From the NCBI GenBank assembly GCA_914767715.1, contig OU612067.1, positions 16,127,001 to 16,191,000 of the forward strand: DNA of 64,000 nt. The letters are read 5' to 3'. Shown here piece by piece: positions 48,301-63,065 of this stretch. The position numbers and the translations under genes were made by a program. The notes under the pieces are model-generated. The model was not told the DNA's origin. It ran no database searches and saw only the letters and a list, made by a program, of their open reading frames with translations. Position 1 is the stretch's first letter, and each line of letters opens with the position of its first letter. Origin of the DNA: Membranipora membranacea. Its lineage: Eukaryota > Bryozoa > Gymnolaemata > Cheilostomatida > Membraniporidae.

Positions 48301-51300
48301 GGTATGCCCAAGCAACCAGCGATGCTGGGATGGTCCCTCACAGTCAACACCATATCATCAGTTTTTGAGGGCAAGGTTGGCTTCAAAGCCTAAAGATTAA
48401 ACGGGGTTTTTATCTCTGGGACGCCACAAAATCTCTGCTGGCAGCCTTTTGAGTTCTCAAACTATAGACCATCTGGATTGTAATCTTGAATTTGAATATT
48501 GAGTTGTATTGAGTTGTCAAGTATGAATTGGGATGGGGGATATGACTGAGATTAATTTTTTTGTTGGCTGTAAGGGGTTATAGACCTGGTGTAGGTGTAA
48601 GGGGTCATTTGATGTGTACCTGTGCCATTCGGTTGCAATGCGGAATGCAGCTCATTTTACACCTGATTTTCTTTGCCAAATATATTTTCCAGAAAAGATC
48701 TCCCATGGTGGTTCATATTGCAACTTGACTCCAAATTAGACCAGTCTCTCCAAAAAATGGCTGCTTCAGAAATTGTTGTGTCAGGTCATGCGAAGGGTTG
48801 AGGTATGATCTCTCTTGGGTTTAGGTCACAAATGGTTCATAGGAGGACTTTATGCAATCTACTACAGAAGGTCTATATAGTTATCTCATGCACTTGTGCC
48901 GTAAACAATGAGATGAAAACTGCCGGTCTTTCTATCATGTAATGGAATTGAATTACACAGCATTTGTAAAAAATCAATGTGTAGTAAGTTGTAGGGCCTT
49001 TACTCTTCTTTATTGTGTTTCTATGCAAGCAGGAATAGTACAACAATGCGTAAACAAATTTGTGGCGAGCAAAAAAAGTTTTTTCGGTTTTTAAGTTTGA
49101 CTCCTTTCACAGATTGACCTCAATAAAAGTCTTCAGTTTCAGGCCCAGGTTATATTTGTTGAGTGATATTCAGACCGTTATTTATTTGCAGAGTGCTAAA
49201 GTTTAGAAAATATGCTGACATTTTGAACATTTTGGGGTGTCAATTGACAACATCATAACATGCAGCTAAAACAAATTTCAAACTTTCACATGGTTAATAA
49301 CTTAACTGTATAACCAGAGACCATAGATAATATATCTATAGTCTCTGGTATAACTATGATGAGCAGAATTGCATTTGATTTTAATACCTTTAGTTTTTTT
49401 TTTGTTAGTGTAAATAATAACATTATTTGTGTAATTAATTCAGTTGACTTTCAACCTGAAAGATCAAAGTACATACGCTCATAAACAAAACACCAAAAGT
49501 TCATTGATGGCAAACACGGTTGAAAAATATACACTCTCACTGCAGCCTCTCTGCCGTCTATTTGACATGAGCTATTCTGGTTCCCACATTCGCCAGTGTA
49601 CACATTTTGTTTATCATTGCGATATTGAATTTTCAAGTTGTTTGTGGGTTTTGTTGTCATAACTAAACTAAGGTTTACATTCATATTTATCCAGCCGTTG
49701 TCATGTTTATTACAACAAATCCTTCACTGTCTCATCAGCTTAGGCAGCTGATACTCACTGCCAGGAAATCCGAAATGAAAGCAAAGGCCAATGTCACTGC
49801 GCCAGTCACATAGGCCTTATCTGGTGGCATGAAAAATTAAATGAAATTCTGGACGGTGAGATTTGAAAATAATTCTTTTTAAATGACTTTCATTAATAAT
49901 CCTTTGTGCTTGTTTATCTCTCAGTCTTCCCAGCAAGCCTACATTATATGGCTGCCTAAATTTCGTGTGTCACGTAAGCGTGTGACACGAAATACAACAG
50001 TAAGCGGAACCAATGTAACATATTATAGAATAAAAATCCTTTTATTTTGGGGAGCGGACAGTGTGAGGGTCAATTGTATCATTGTTTTACAGATGAGCAA
50101 GTTTCTAGCCCTACATCCAAAATATCCACACAATCACCATCTAGATTTAAATAGTCACATCTCTTACAATCGTTGCGAAATCTAGCGTCTGTAGACTTAC
50201 TATCCAATTTACAGGTTGCAACTTTCATGTAAAAAAACAAAATCTATATACATAGAGTGGGCGGCGTTGGACGGAAGGCAAGATTCTGGAGGCTCTGACC
50301 ATATCATTCGATATATTAAAACCTTCACATACTGGAATAGGTATAAATATATATACATTAAAAAAAGAGAAGAAAGTTTGTATGATATAACACAGTTAAG
50401 ATGGTCTGCGCTATATTTGTTGTTGCTGTTTACTATCTCTGCTGCCCTAGATCACGGCAGCCTGCTGCTGCACGGCCATTGATCTTTAGGGAGTTTAAAA
50501 GCTTATCTTTATTTGTATTTGCATGGTATTGAGTGTTTGGTGTATGGGCTTTATAAATATTTACTGGTTCATGTTTGTATAAGCCTATGCTATTTACCAA
50601 CAGTTCTAAGGCAGGAATGCTTTTATTCTCATAATCCTATCTAATCATTCCTGAAAATGAAAGTCGGCTGCCTGCGATGGTCAAGGCCAATTTTTCTGCC
50701 TTCGCTGTCCTTGGCGACCTGATTCCATCTTTACGGTTAAAAGAAGACAACTCTATGGGAAACACTATTGACTGTTTCAATAATATTTAGTAACATATAG
50801 GCACATTCTACATGAATGATTCACCCGTTGACGGTTAGATGATCAGATAGCCCAAAGATGGTTCCCTTCCCCTCACACCTTTTCACTCTTGTTGGATGAT
50901 GGCACTAAAATTTGATGACAGCCTGACAAATCACACCAAGGCTGAGCCACATACTTTGAGAAAGGTGCGCAATACTCTGTGTGTCTCACTCAAGCTAATC
51001 TCTCTGTGAGCATTTTGTTTGCTTGATATCTTATGAAGGCAAATATTGTTTGCGCTTTTGTCAAGATGCAAAGATGCAATTTACACAAAACCATTGACAT
51101 TGTATACACGCACAAACAAAAGCAAATTTAGTTATCTGCTAGGTTGTGTGTTTGTGTATTGTGAAGGGCCTGTGTTTAGAGGGTGGCATTATTTGGGCTT
51201 GTTTGGCAGATCATTTCTCTCGCTGACGACGTTACGTGATGTACTAGATATCATCTGATTAATGTAACCCACTTCATCACTGAGGATAGCAGCTCGCTTT

Positions 51301-52794
51301 ATGTTGTGGCCTGCGCCACGGCTCTAGTCTACCGAACAACGGTGTTAACTGATAGGATCTAAATATTACCATTCATCCTGTAGTCTGTCATATTCAGGTG
51401 AGCTATCCTCATCGCATTCTGCGCATTTCTACTTCGAGGTTGATTTAAATGCATCCTTGATTTAGCCGATTACCTTGTATGGTTGTAGGAGTTTATGTAC
51501 GTACATGTTGTATTCCTAGTCAACTTATACCCTCAGAATGGCTCTGAGTTGTCAATGAGTACTCATATTATTATTGCTTGAATCAGGGCTGTCTTGAAAT
51601 TTATAGAACAACTACTAAATATTGATGTGTTCTATTTGTGTTCCCTATCGTTTCTTAGTAGCATTTTAACTTTGGTAAACAACACGGCCCCTCGGTTATG
51701 TTATGTCTGTGTTTCCGATCTTGTTTTCTCGGAAACTTATCTGTAGAAAGCTCAAAGCAGTAATGTTCGTGATCTTGTTCTGCTTTTGATGTATGTTTTC
51801 TCAAAACTATTCAATTACTGACATGTTACACCTATATAAACAGCATACTGTACACTATACTACTAGAAAGGTTCACAAATCTTATGGGAAATGTTTTTCA
51901 CATACTTTTGATGATGGATGTTTTCTCTACTTGCATACTAATGACATAATTTCTCAGTTTCTCTAACAATTGAATTACAGGGCTTGATTTGTGGAGCCAG
52001 TTTTTTGTGTATGAAATCTAATTTGCTCCCAGCCCGAAAATTGTCACGTCCTAAGGTCACATGAGTTTTCTTATTGTCCAAGTGTGATTTTGTTGTGCTT
52101 CACAGCCAAGCGCCCATCTCAGGCTGGATATTTTGTCTTTAAACTGAAGTGATGAAGTAGCATGTAGTAGTATGTATGGTAAGGATACACCGCTGTATAT
52201 CACATTTCAAACATAAACAGTGATAGAAAATAAACAGGCACTTTTCATCTACCAGAAAATCCATCGGGAAGCATAATCCCCAACCAGAGACCCTAAACGC
52301 CATAGACACAAGCACTCTGCACGTAAATGGTCTTGATTTTGTTATAAGGCACCTGAAAAGTGGTCAATGTTAAAAAAAAGAACTATCTACTCAGCTATTG
52401 AGTCACGGTTCCCCTCTGTCAACAAACAGCAGGGCTGCCGGAAATCCAACGGATGAACTATGAGTATGCAAAAAAGGCTGCAGAACACTTTGATATTGCA
52501 TATTTATTCCTTGGACTTCTTTTTTTGTTGCAGAGCAGCGCGCTTGCCTATTTTCAGCTTGCTGGCGCTTTCACATCATCTACCATACTAACTGGTGCTG
52601 GACCAGAATATGGGTAGTATGTCTCGCAAAGCATGATGATCTCAGGTGATCAACACAAATAATGTAACGTCCCATGTCAGGTGTCTGCGATATATTTAAT
52701 AATAGGGTTCTGGTAAGATGTATTCGATACTGTTGATACTGTTTAGCCTGGTATTTAATTAAATAATCGATTGCTTGTTGCTTGTTTATTTTAG
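42340..52794. other. Long gene-poor interval
   Basis: No splice-consistent exon was found on either strand. The longest frame (45598-45125, minus, 157 codons with an ATG) has no recognisable domain. A hairpin pair with the same core (CTATAGATAATATCTATGG type) occurs at about 48220-48248 and 49314-49348. The rest is AT-rich with no obvious transposon ends. It could be upstream regulatory DNA of the gene at 52795. Confidence 0.5.
49314..49348. repeat. Hairpin repeat CCAGAGACCATAGATA/TATCTATAGTCTCTGG
   Basis: A near-perfect inverted repeat of 16-17 bp arms with no real loop. A close variant (AGTCTATAGATAATATCTATGG) lies at about 48220-48248, and TCGTCTCTGGTTATA near 47690 may be a half copy. 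Confidence 0.65.
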
Positions 52795-52923
52795 GCACGG
52801 GGACAGCGTGTTGAGATGGAAGAAGCAGTTAATCTGCTGAGAGCCAGACAGGAGAGGGAGCAAGCTTGTACAGAGGCTGTCAGACATAGAACTACGTCAG
52901 GGCATCACAGCCCGTCATCCTCG
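52795..52923 (+). CDS. Exon of a Gln-rich, probably nuclear protein (exon a)
   Basis: It has 43 codons, phase 0 at both ends, acceptor CTTGTTTATTTTAG and donor TCG|GTAAGT. The peptide GQRVEMEEAVNLLRARQERE predicts a charged helix or coiled coil, followed by a Ser/His-rich tail (TSGHHSPSSS). The next exon in the same phase is at 63066. No paralogue is seen in the window. The family is not recognised. Q-rich factors such as FoxP or SoxD have comparable N-terminal layouts, but I see no diagnostic motif. Confidence 0.6.
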
Positions 52924-54885
52924 GTAAGTTTGCTAAATGAGAGCAAGGAGTTAGAGACAACTAACTCCTTGATAAGAGAGATGATCCTCAGTAAGTTGTG
53001 CTGAAAAAAAAGGATTTTGCCCGTGTTGTATTGTGGGCTATTCTAGTTTTGGAATGTGGTGTCATGCTGTTTTATCGGGGATTGTTTTACAGTTCTCAAA
53101 GTTAAACTGTGTCATTACACAGAATAATTGGCTGACTGTTCACATGTGTCATAATATTTGGAGTTGCCTTCTTGTTGGCTACCATCAGATTTTTTTATAC
53201 TACTACTATCACACAATATATACTGCATCTTGCTGGGCCTAGATTTTGTTTGGTTGACTGTTTGCCTATCTGGCTACCACATCAATCCATTTCCTGTCAC
53301 CCACCCAACTGCCTGCATTCTTAGTTGGGACCTGTCTACAGCCCACTATCATCCTTTCAGGTGATGTGACATTAGCCCAAGGGCATTTTCCGAGCGCTAC
53401 TATCAATAGTACTTCAGGCCATTCATCAAAGTCACTCTACTCATTCTGGCTGAAGAAGACAAGCAGGCTGTTCTCAGAATAATATGGCCTTGTCATCCAA
53501 ATTGTGATCAGAATGTGCCTAGATATAATATTATGTCCTGCCGTTATGAATGACATGTGTACATAATAATGTAAATCGGAGCGTGTGATGCAATTACAAA
53601 TCGGAACCATTATTTAATTTCCTGCTCGGCGCTCGAGGTACGTCCTTTCACGATAGAAGATTCCCTGTTGGGCTTGAGGTGTTTATTTGAGGTGTATTTT
53701 TAGTTCCACTTTTGAATAGCTAGTTTGTTTACATGGCTAACCTCAGACCTAGCCTTAGGCCTCATTAATAACAGCCTCGAATCCACGTATTCGACATGAT
53801 TACACGGGTATAAATGCGTTTGATCTGCTTTTTGACTCGTAAGATAATAGAAATTGCTGTCCGCTCTATAAAGTGTGACGGAATTAGGTACAATATTTAT
53901 TTGTCGGGTGCATGGATTCAGTTAACTTGGCCCTACAATGCAGCGGCCTACATATTATCATAGGATCTTGTAAACCCAGTCAGCATTATGAATTCCGTTC
54001 ACAACACCATGGATCAATACTTAATTAGGAATAGAATACAAGCATGTTGTTTATTACATCAACATTTGTTTATTCTGAGATGATTGCTTAAATAATACAA
54101 GGGAAACTGGTCCCTTCGTGTGCCTTCCTTCGCCTTATCGCAATCGACGATGAGTTATTGACATTGGATTCAGGGCTATATTGTGTTCATCGCTGTACTT
54201 GTAGGAACTTACTCTTATTTTGTTACATCAATATTGTCAACACGCAAAGAACGATGAACCCATCAATGTGTGTTGTCTTGTCTGGTCTGCGATTATATCG
54301 CTCTGGAAGTTGTCGGGCGCGTGTATTTAATAGGGCATTTGTCAAATGTGCTACCAAAAATGGCCACTCTTTTGCAGCAGTCTTGAAGGCCATCCATGTG
54401 GGATGGCGTAATTGTGAAGGTCATCGCGACAAACTAAAACCCAGTAACTCCTACAGACCCGGCAGCATTTTTATGGGAGGCCCCCCGGTTGGCCTACATC
54501 ATCTAGGTCAGCGGCAGTCAGACCCGCTGCCGCTCGCCGCTTGCACAGTGTAACTGAGTGCTGCCTGTGTAATTATTGTCATGAATTGTTTACTCAAAAC
54601 AGGCCTTGCTGTTTTTTACCCATAACATATGATACTAATATCGTGGACTGCTGTTTAATATACATACACTGGTACTGTTGGCTGATTGAATAATCACTTA
54701 CAAGACAAACAAAAGTTAATACACCTCTTGGCTATAGGTTTGATTGTATTTACACAATTGACTTGTAATAAATACCCAATGGTGTTGTGACAAGCCAGTG
54801 AATTGGACTGGCAGCACTGCTGTTTGATTGGCCGATGTCCAGGGCAGTGCACTTCTCTGCTCTGCTGCTGTCATATCTGCAGGTT

Positions 54886-54889
<4 letters not shown>

Positions 54890-54920
<31 letters not shown>
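54890..54920. repeat. (CT)n microsatellite
   Basis: About 15 CT units in a row. Confidence 0.95.
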
Positions 54921-54923
<3 letters not shown>

Positions 54924-57900
54924 GATGAGTACTAACTCCAGTATAGGCTTACTAGTCATACTGAGTCACGTCGCCACGTCAGTTTGATCGAGATTCTTAT
55001 ACTCATCGGACATCGTAAGTTTTTGCTGCCAATGTTTCATCACCTTTCATAAACATTCATCATTTTGGTCGTGGGCTTGTGAACTTGTCGCTTAGTTTTT
55101 CGTCTTTAGTGGCTGTGTTTTTGATGGATTTACGTACTGCCTTATCAGGTTTTGTGAACTCCATAGGTAGGGCATATATACCCTTACTTTTTTGTTCTAA
55201 TGTGATGTCACTTCTGTTTTATTTATTGATATAATTTTAGCAAATGTTAAAACTGAAATTGAGTGGCAAAGTTCTGAATCACTGCGGGTTTATTGCGTTG
55301 TTTATTTTTGAAACTCATTTCGGTTTTAACTCAAAACTCACTCAAAAAAGATTTGGGTCTTCGACGTTCCCAAAATTTCAACTACCTGTCCCTCGCCAGA
55401 CCAATAGGACACTTTCTTTGACAAGGATCTAGGAAAAGTGATATCCTCCCTCTGAGTCCTTTCTAGCTTTTCGTTATCTGTCTGTAGAGGGTGTCTGAGG
55501 AGCTACCCCTCCATATTTGTATCATTATTTACTGAGTGTTGGAACTGAGGCTAAGAGTATTGTTTGAGACGAAGGCCAGCTGTTTTCAGTTTCCCTTGTA
55601 TACATAGGGCTTTGATTTGCCCTGCTTGGACTCAGTTGTAAACCTGTATACATTACTAACAGTGGGCTCCATTCCTTCATACACAATTACAGTCGACTCC
55701 TTATATTTACAACCCTTATCAATGACTGGACCTTTTTGTTTCACAGTGCTGACAAACCTTTTGATCTGTTATCGTATAGTCATATTCTGTGAACAGCTGG
55801 CAACCTAATTGCATGCATATATGCCCAACATGTTCGGCAAGCATATTTGTGTTCCAGCATCATTGAAAATGTCGACAAGGTCCACATCACATTTGGCCTT
55901 CTTGCTAGAATATTACTGCTCTCTTTATGATGTGTTGGCGAATACGGTAACATATTCCCGTTTTCCATGTTGAGGACTAGAGCTTCTGCCTTTTCTATTA
56001 GCCTTTGCTCTTTTAAAAGCGGTCTCTATGATAGTCTGACTATAATGTGATTGTCACATTTGCAGTTCAGTTTGCTAGTTCAAAATACAAGACAAAATTG
56101 CTTTCGTGACCATGGATTGTGTTATTTTGCATTAACTGCACGTTGAAGCTTTACTCTATATATAAATTTATATATATAATGATCAGCTGATCAGAAAAGT
56201 CTCGGTTGTAAATTTTGAGCTATGCCTTTAGCATTTGACACTGCATTCCTATCAGTTTGTAAGCCATCGCTTGTTCATTCATTGGTTCAAACAATCTGTA
56301 GGCATCGACTGTAGTTACGAGTAATTGATCAACAATAGTTAGCTAATGAAAGCAGTATGTTGTATGTTGTTATGTGTTCACCCATAATCAACTGCGCTGA
56401 ATAATAACAATATTATCGGGCTTCTGGGCAGAGCAGAGATACACCTTGACTGGCTATTAAAAAACCAAATCATCTGCAACACTGCGTGTAAGGACTAGGA
56501 TAATCATATTACGGCCTTGGCGATATATGACAGAGGCGAGGGTAAATGCTTGGAATATCCGGGACTTAATTTTTTGAAAGAATGATCAGACACAATGGTT
56601 GAGGAGACGGGGATGTTATCGTATTACGACTACCACGAACAGCTCAAGGTTTGTCCTTTAGTAATCAGTTCAGGGTCAGCTTTAAGTCAAGCCAGCCAAG
56701 TGTTTGTCACCTGGTATAGAATTTGGACAGCATGCATAAACCACGATCTTAACAGTGGCGCCGATCTTAACAGTGGCGCCGTTGCAACATAACGATATTT
56801 TAATATTCCATTCCACCCCATAGGGGGCCTACAATTCATGGTGGTGGCCACAATGCTGTTGTACCAATACTATTACACTTCAAGGAGGTGTAGACGCTTT
56901 TGATGGTTGTTAGCACCAGCAACACCTGATAACACGATGGAAATTGGTTGATGATAAAGATGTAGTCTATTTTTATTGTGATGGTGTCCGATTATCCAAA
57001 AAGTGTGAATGACCCACATGATGCTAGGGGGATTATTACAGGAAATCCTGGCAGCATCTCATCGGTTCATCTCACGCAGGTACAAAACTCAAAACTTTCC
57101 TCAAGGCAGCAGTGTGACTTTCATTATTAAAGACAGCTTGTTGGTCATTTGGAGTCTTTGCATTCAATCGATCGTCGCCTAGATTATTCTGACTCCGAGC
57201 TCGGAACATTTCTAGAAGCCGCAGTTTAACAGAATTGTGTTTGGAAATCATCGATATTTTGTTCCGGTAAGTTATGGGCATGGGATGGTAGGGATGAGCA
57301 CAAGGACAGGCAGGCAGCAGGGACTGTCCTGTCAGCAATAGCAGCGTTTTAAGATCTGATTAAGACACGATTTCATCTTCTGTGAAGGGCTCACCAAACA
57401 CGTATACAAAGTCAGTGTTAGAATTATACATCGCGCTGTCACTGCAGGAGCTTATCACAATACATGGAAAGAATGCTCACCGCTTGTATAATAATTATTG
57501 TTATTACAGCGAAAACGAGAGCCTTGTATTACATTTCAATTTATTTTTCTAACAATTATTACTTGCATGAGACGATAGTCAATGCTTGCCATGTATCCGA
57601 GTATTAGCTAGGTTTGAGCGTCTTATAGATAGCTTCAAGGCAATGATCTGAGATGTCTTGCTGTAAACAATGTGTCATTATGTTACGATTTTATGTAATA
57701 TTATCGCTTTGACAACACTAGCCCCCACAGTATGACTGCCATGTCAAGATGAGAATATTTATCGCAGCAGTTAGTTGTTCGGTTGGTTGTTGTGCTCAGT
57801 TATTTTATTTATGATGTCAACTAAGAGACAACGACTGCGCAGCCTGGGGCCCTCAATGACTTGGCGCTAATACGCCATCATTAAAATCAGCAAACGTTCA

Positions 57901-58339
57901 CTATGGCCTACACAGCAGCACTGGAATTTAGCCCTACTCTGCCTTTAGCTAGAGGCCCCTGCTGTGCTTCGAGAGTTTACACGTATTGTAATGATCGGTA
58001 TCGCATGTTTGTATACATCAAGACTTATCGCCCAAAACACGGCGTCAGTAGCAGCAAACCCCCCCCCCCCCAATGCTATAGCCAATAATGCAGGATTCAC
58101 TGATCCTAGTTTTCACCTTATGGGATAGTCCCTTCTTTGTACACATTGATTACAATAAATATTTAGTCAGCTGTTTTTAAGATGTAATATTTGTTGTCAG
58201 TGATTAGATCATTGGCTCACTGATATGCTGTGACACAATGAAGAACTTGCCCTTTCTTAGAGGCTGTCTCTTTATAATGATGAGAAATATATGACAGATG
58301 ATGTCATGCTAATAGATTACACTGAGCTAGCAGGGTTTG

Positions 58340-58388
58340 TGTTTATTTACACTTGCGAGATTGTTTAGTAAACTTGAGTGTTTATTAC
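58340..58388. promoter_or_regulatory. Candidate enhancer: cluster of three forkhead-like sites
   Basis: TGTTTATTTAC (58340-58350), TTGTTTAGTAAAC (58361-58373, a two-sided site) and TGTTTATTAC (near 58379-58388) all fit the forkhead core TGTTTAY or its complement. Three in 50 bp inside a large intron suggest a regulatory element. AT-richness makes chance occurrence possible. Confidence 0.3.
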
Positions 58389-61300
58389 AGCTGTCTTGTG
58401 TTTTGCGGTTGGCGTTGTGTAATGCTCTTTGTCTACTTGGCAATCAATTTTAGCTTCCTTTAAATTCTCCAGCTCAGATAATTTACAAGTTCGTAATGTG
58501 TTCTACTTTACTCAGTACTTTCCAATTTAGATTGAGATGCACATTGACAGCTGCCTTCCTTGCTCTTTTGGGGTTTGGATGTTTTAATACATTAGTTTTG
58601 TTGTCTCTGGCTTTATCATGTGCGTAGGAAAACAATGATTAGCTAATAAACAGGCAGTAATCATGTCACAGACCTGTAAAGGTTCCACATTGCACTTGCT
58701 GACTCCCTTCATTGTCTGTAACTTAATGATCTTCTCTTGGGTAATTTATCGTCCATGAATTATCACCCTACCCTATAAATGTGAGCTGATAAAAGCCTAT
58801 CTGAGCAATTATGTGTCATCTCAGGTACTGATATAGACTAGAAGTATTTTTAATTTAAATATCCGGTCAAAAAAGGTTAAAATTCTGCTGAATGAAATTT
58901 ACACTCTAATCCATTGATGAGAAGATAATTCCTAATGTTTTCTATTGCATAACGCTGGTGCCAATTAAGTTTGTTGTGTCTTGGCTTACTTCAAGGATAC
59001 AATGCTAATGACTACACGCTGTAATCAGTTGAGTGATTATTGACAAGAAGCGCTGCTTTGGCAATACAAACTAAAACAGGCAGTCAGCGTTTAAAGCATC
59101 AGAAGGCCAATCTTAGCGTATATTATAGGCCTACTATCCGATGCCGAATGTATTTGCTTCTTATAATGGTGTTAGTGAAAGTTTACATGCTTTGTAATGC
59201 AGTAATTGGTTTGTGTTAATGACTAGTAGCCCAGGATTTTCCCAGATTGATTGTATAACATCATTATTGGTTAGGCAAGCAGCAGAGCCCATTAGCACTC
59301 ATAAAACAGTTGCTATTGCACAATCCTATGTAAGCTCTCATGTTTTTTCGACTGGCTCTTGTGTTTTATTTACGCATTTTCGGTAGCCATTTCAGGTTAT
59401 TTTGATTCATGTGCCAGTTGTAACGCCAATTATTATTGTGTTGTCTGAAGGCATAGCCCTAGTCAGCGAGATTGATAAGGTTTTTTACGGGCGTAGCCCG
59501 TGCTGCTCCTTCTGCCTTTATCAGTGAACAGGAATATGAGCCCCTGTTTTAGTAAACCTTATGTTGGCTATGCATACACTTGTGAGATAAGAATATTTAT
59601 AATATACAACAGTGGGATCAAACTCGTTACACAAAAAAAACAGTGACCCAGTCTCGAATCTAATCAACAATCGAACTAAACTGTATAAGAAAACTGCACA
59701 CTATTTTAAAACTTGTACAGCGAATAAAGTATAAATATGTTGGTGATGCAATTTCACTTCACTTGGTAGAAGTGATAAATTTTTATACTGTCTTGAAATT
59801 TCATTTGTGCTCACATAACTTAGTTAGCTGGAATGTTGATCGGTCACAGGGCAGGGTGTGAAATCTTTCTTTGCCACTGTTTGTCTATAAATACACTGCT
59901 AATCTCTTAATCCTTATACAGAAGAAATTAATATGCAGAAATGGTGGCTTTCAAATGATAAAGCAATTTATAATATTTCCATCAAGTTATTGCTTGCTTC
60001 TTATGCAATCACTGATCTTATTTTGGTCGTTTCCATCTTTTTCCACTTAGCTTTTATGGAGTTTCACCGTGTTGGCCACTTCCAGCGAGAAGACGTCAAC
60101 TCAATGAATTTGCATTTCCTGTTTAGAACTTCCCATCACTCATGGATTCAAGTGCAGTAGTTACCATATCAAGCGGCGCATGGATTCTCATTTTTGGGAA
60201 TTGGAGTACCAAGCCATTAGATCTGGTAACAAAATGTACCTAGATTACGCCTGTTTAACTAGAGATTTATTTAGATTTGAGCAGATTAGAACACATAGGT
60301 CATTGAATTCGCACCTAGATTACCCCGGTCAGCACGTAAAATCTCCGACAGAAGCCTGACGATGGGTGAGGACAGGTAGGGTTATCTCCATCATAGCGCG
60401 TTACCAACGAGCATCTTACCAAAGAGCATCTTTTATCCCACATCGCAGGCAGTGCTGGTGATTAAGGTCACGCTCCAGCGCACACATTGACCGAGGATAT
60501 GCTCTGCTTGGTAACCGTGGTAACGTGAGATGACTAGCAGGGCAAGTTATTGTCTCTGGCTAAATTCAATGTGATTGTGGTTTGTAAGTTTGTTTGTATA
60601 CAAACACGAGAGGGTAAATATAAACACAGATTGTGGTTAGCTCATGGCTCTAAGGCTAAGCTTATAGAGACCGTACTGGATTGGTTGGGAAGGTCAGACC
60701 CATCCATCAGACTTTGGATATTATAATAAAGCCTCGGTGAGCCAGCCGCACGCATTTCTCATCTACTGTATTTGTGGCGATTTAGACTGCTGCTGTTTGG
60801 CTTCCACTTGGATATTAGACATTCACTAAAACTTTCACTTCCAATGCAGCTACTGTTGGTGATATTGAGGATGACATATTTTTACCGGGATACATTGATC
60901 ATCATTTCTAGTTGAAATTCTTCCATTTACTGAAAATTCAGGTATAGTGCTGCTGCTGTATATCGATCATTACATAGAAAATCTTAAAATCATGTTTGTG
61001 ATTTTTAGAGCTTTGCAGTGTCGAGAGTGGGTGCTTGTGTAGCTGCCGGCATCTTCGATGCATGGAATCGCTGTGTTTGACGTTACATGAATTTTAGCTT
61101 GATTCTGCGCTGCCTCTATATGCTGGCAGTTTTTAGGTGCTGCCGCCGCCACTATTGTTTTATATCATACGCTGCTGGTATAATGCTCACTAGTACACAA
61201 TATATTATTGTTTTTATTGATCAAAGACTTGTTAATGCAGGACAATTCTAAACAAGACCATTCATTGCTGCCGTTAAGAGCTTTGCAACAGGTCAGTTTG

Positions 61301-63065
61301 TCACAATGGCGGAAACAAATAACATTATAAATATAAACATACCGCTGTGTTTTGTCGCTTTCAGATGGATGGGCCGACTCGAATGGATTGCATTGTTTTG
61401 CTGTAATGGGTCTGATTTTTCCCAACAAAAGAGTCGTAATCTGTTGAACTGAGTGTTAAAAGGCTGTAAAAGTTTAAACCAGCCCCAAAATTTACGATCG
61501 CCAATCGCCATTTTGTATGGCCTGCATAATTATTGTAAATGAGTAAACATTCGTTTGAGGATTCTGACCAAGCTAGTCAAAAGGTAAAACTCATGGCGTC
61601 ATCTAAATCTTAAACAGTAGCTATCATTTGCTGTTTCATTTTACTCAATGACATAACGCCATACATGGGGTACCTGAGGTTTAGCTTTGTGGTCCAAGGA
61701 GAAGCGGATAATTGAAATTTGTGTCGAAATAAGTCTTTCCATATTGGTTCCTTAGCTGTAACTCAGCGAGTTTACGTTCTACTTTTTGTGATTTATTGGT
61801 AGATGGGATCTGCAGATAGACATCATGATGCTTGGGTACCGCTGTCACTATGCAATACTATGGCTGTCTCTGGGGGCGTTCCATCCGCTAAGACATTAAT
61901 ATCGAGTTTAGAGGCTAGGAATTTCCTTGAATCCAAAGCAATTCACTTTTTCTAGCCACCAGCTGTGGTTTGAGGTTGAGAAGTAAATTAATTGGGTTTA
62001 ATCTCGTTAGCAGAGGATTAAACTTGACTTGTAAGGTTATGATTTTTATGAAAATCAAGAGTCTTTAAATCAAGCTCCCAGAGAACAATCATCCATATCA
62101 TCGAAATCCCGACTTTTATTGTATTCAACCACAAATGTTCATGTATAGCCATCCTCACCCTCGCAAAGATTTACTGAGCAGACATTTTATTTACTGTGAC
62201 TCACGATCTTTGCTGGTCTGGTGTGGTTACCGACTTTCACCTAACCACATGTAGACCTCGCATGATCCCAACGGTCAATTGTTCTCACTGCCGGCCCAAC
62301 AAACTGACCATCCATCATAAAATATCAATCAAGAATTCATAACTCGCCATCAATCACCCTCGTACGATCTACTAAAACAATATCCTAAATATGCCATTGT
62401 TTATTTCCTACCAAAAATACACAGAATTGATGACTATATGAAACCTTATAAACCGGTGCCCAGTGTTTCGACACATGCAAGAAATATGTCCCTTCGGATA
62501 ATTTGAGGCGTATTCTAATTAATTTACAATGCATTAGACAGTCTAAGAAGGGCAGGACATCCTTGTGGAGAATTTGTCATCCTCTCTTGTTTGGAAGGGA
62601 CTGGTGGGAACACCTTGTTCTTTCTGGTTCAGTAATCGTGATGGACAACTGTGTGCTAGGTGTGAGTTGGATAATTCTGGCTCAAAGACTTTTTTGGCGG
62701 TCATTGATTCAGCTCAATTAATTCTGAGTATCAGTGTGCGTCCACCTAAGATTATGATTTCATCATCAAAATTGATGAATCAAATTCATCCTTCTGTCAC
62801 ATTTGAGACGAAAAGTGTTTCCTCTTTTAAATTATGGAGAAAAAAAAATGGTGAGCTCAATATAGCTTATCCCTTATATTTCATGAGTAACAATAGCTAA
62901 GCACCTAAAAGCTTGAGTTTCGATGCAGTTTAGATATGGGATGGGGAGTAGCGGTCAAACAGCCTAGGCACTCAAGCTATTTAAAAAAAGGAGTCTCACT
63001 CCTTGGTGTAAACTTACAACTTGGTTTTGAAAATTTAATGAAGTATTTTTGTTTTTGTTTTGAAG

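Larger units (their letters stand above)
52924..63065. other. 10.1-kb intron between exons a and b
   Basis: No exon or retroelement is recognised inside. Apart from (CT)15, two copies of an 18-bp GATCTTAACAGTGGCGCC unit (56747-56782), a 15-bp doublet (near 60410-60440, TACCAAMGAGCATCT) and a C10 run at 58061, it is mostly unique-looking sequence with many homeobox- and forkhead-like motifs. A cluster at 58340-58388 is listed separately. Confidence 0.5.

Noticed and set aside
54158-54553. 131-codon frame in the 10-kb intron
   Set aside because: It resembles no family, has no flanking splice signals fitting exons a and b, and lies in a locally GC-richer patch where long frames arise by chance.
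60500-60560. RFX X-box suggested by GGTAACCGTGGTAAC
   Set aside because: The two halves are direct, not inverted, repeats, so it does not fit the X-box pattern.
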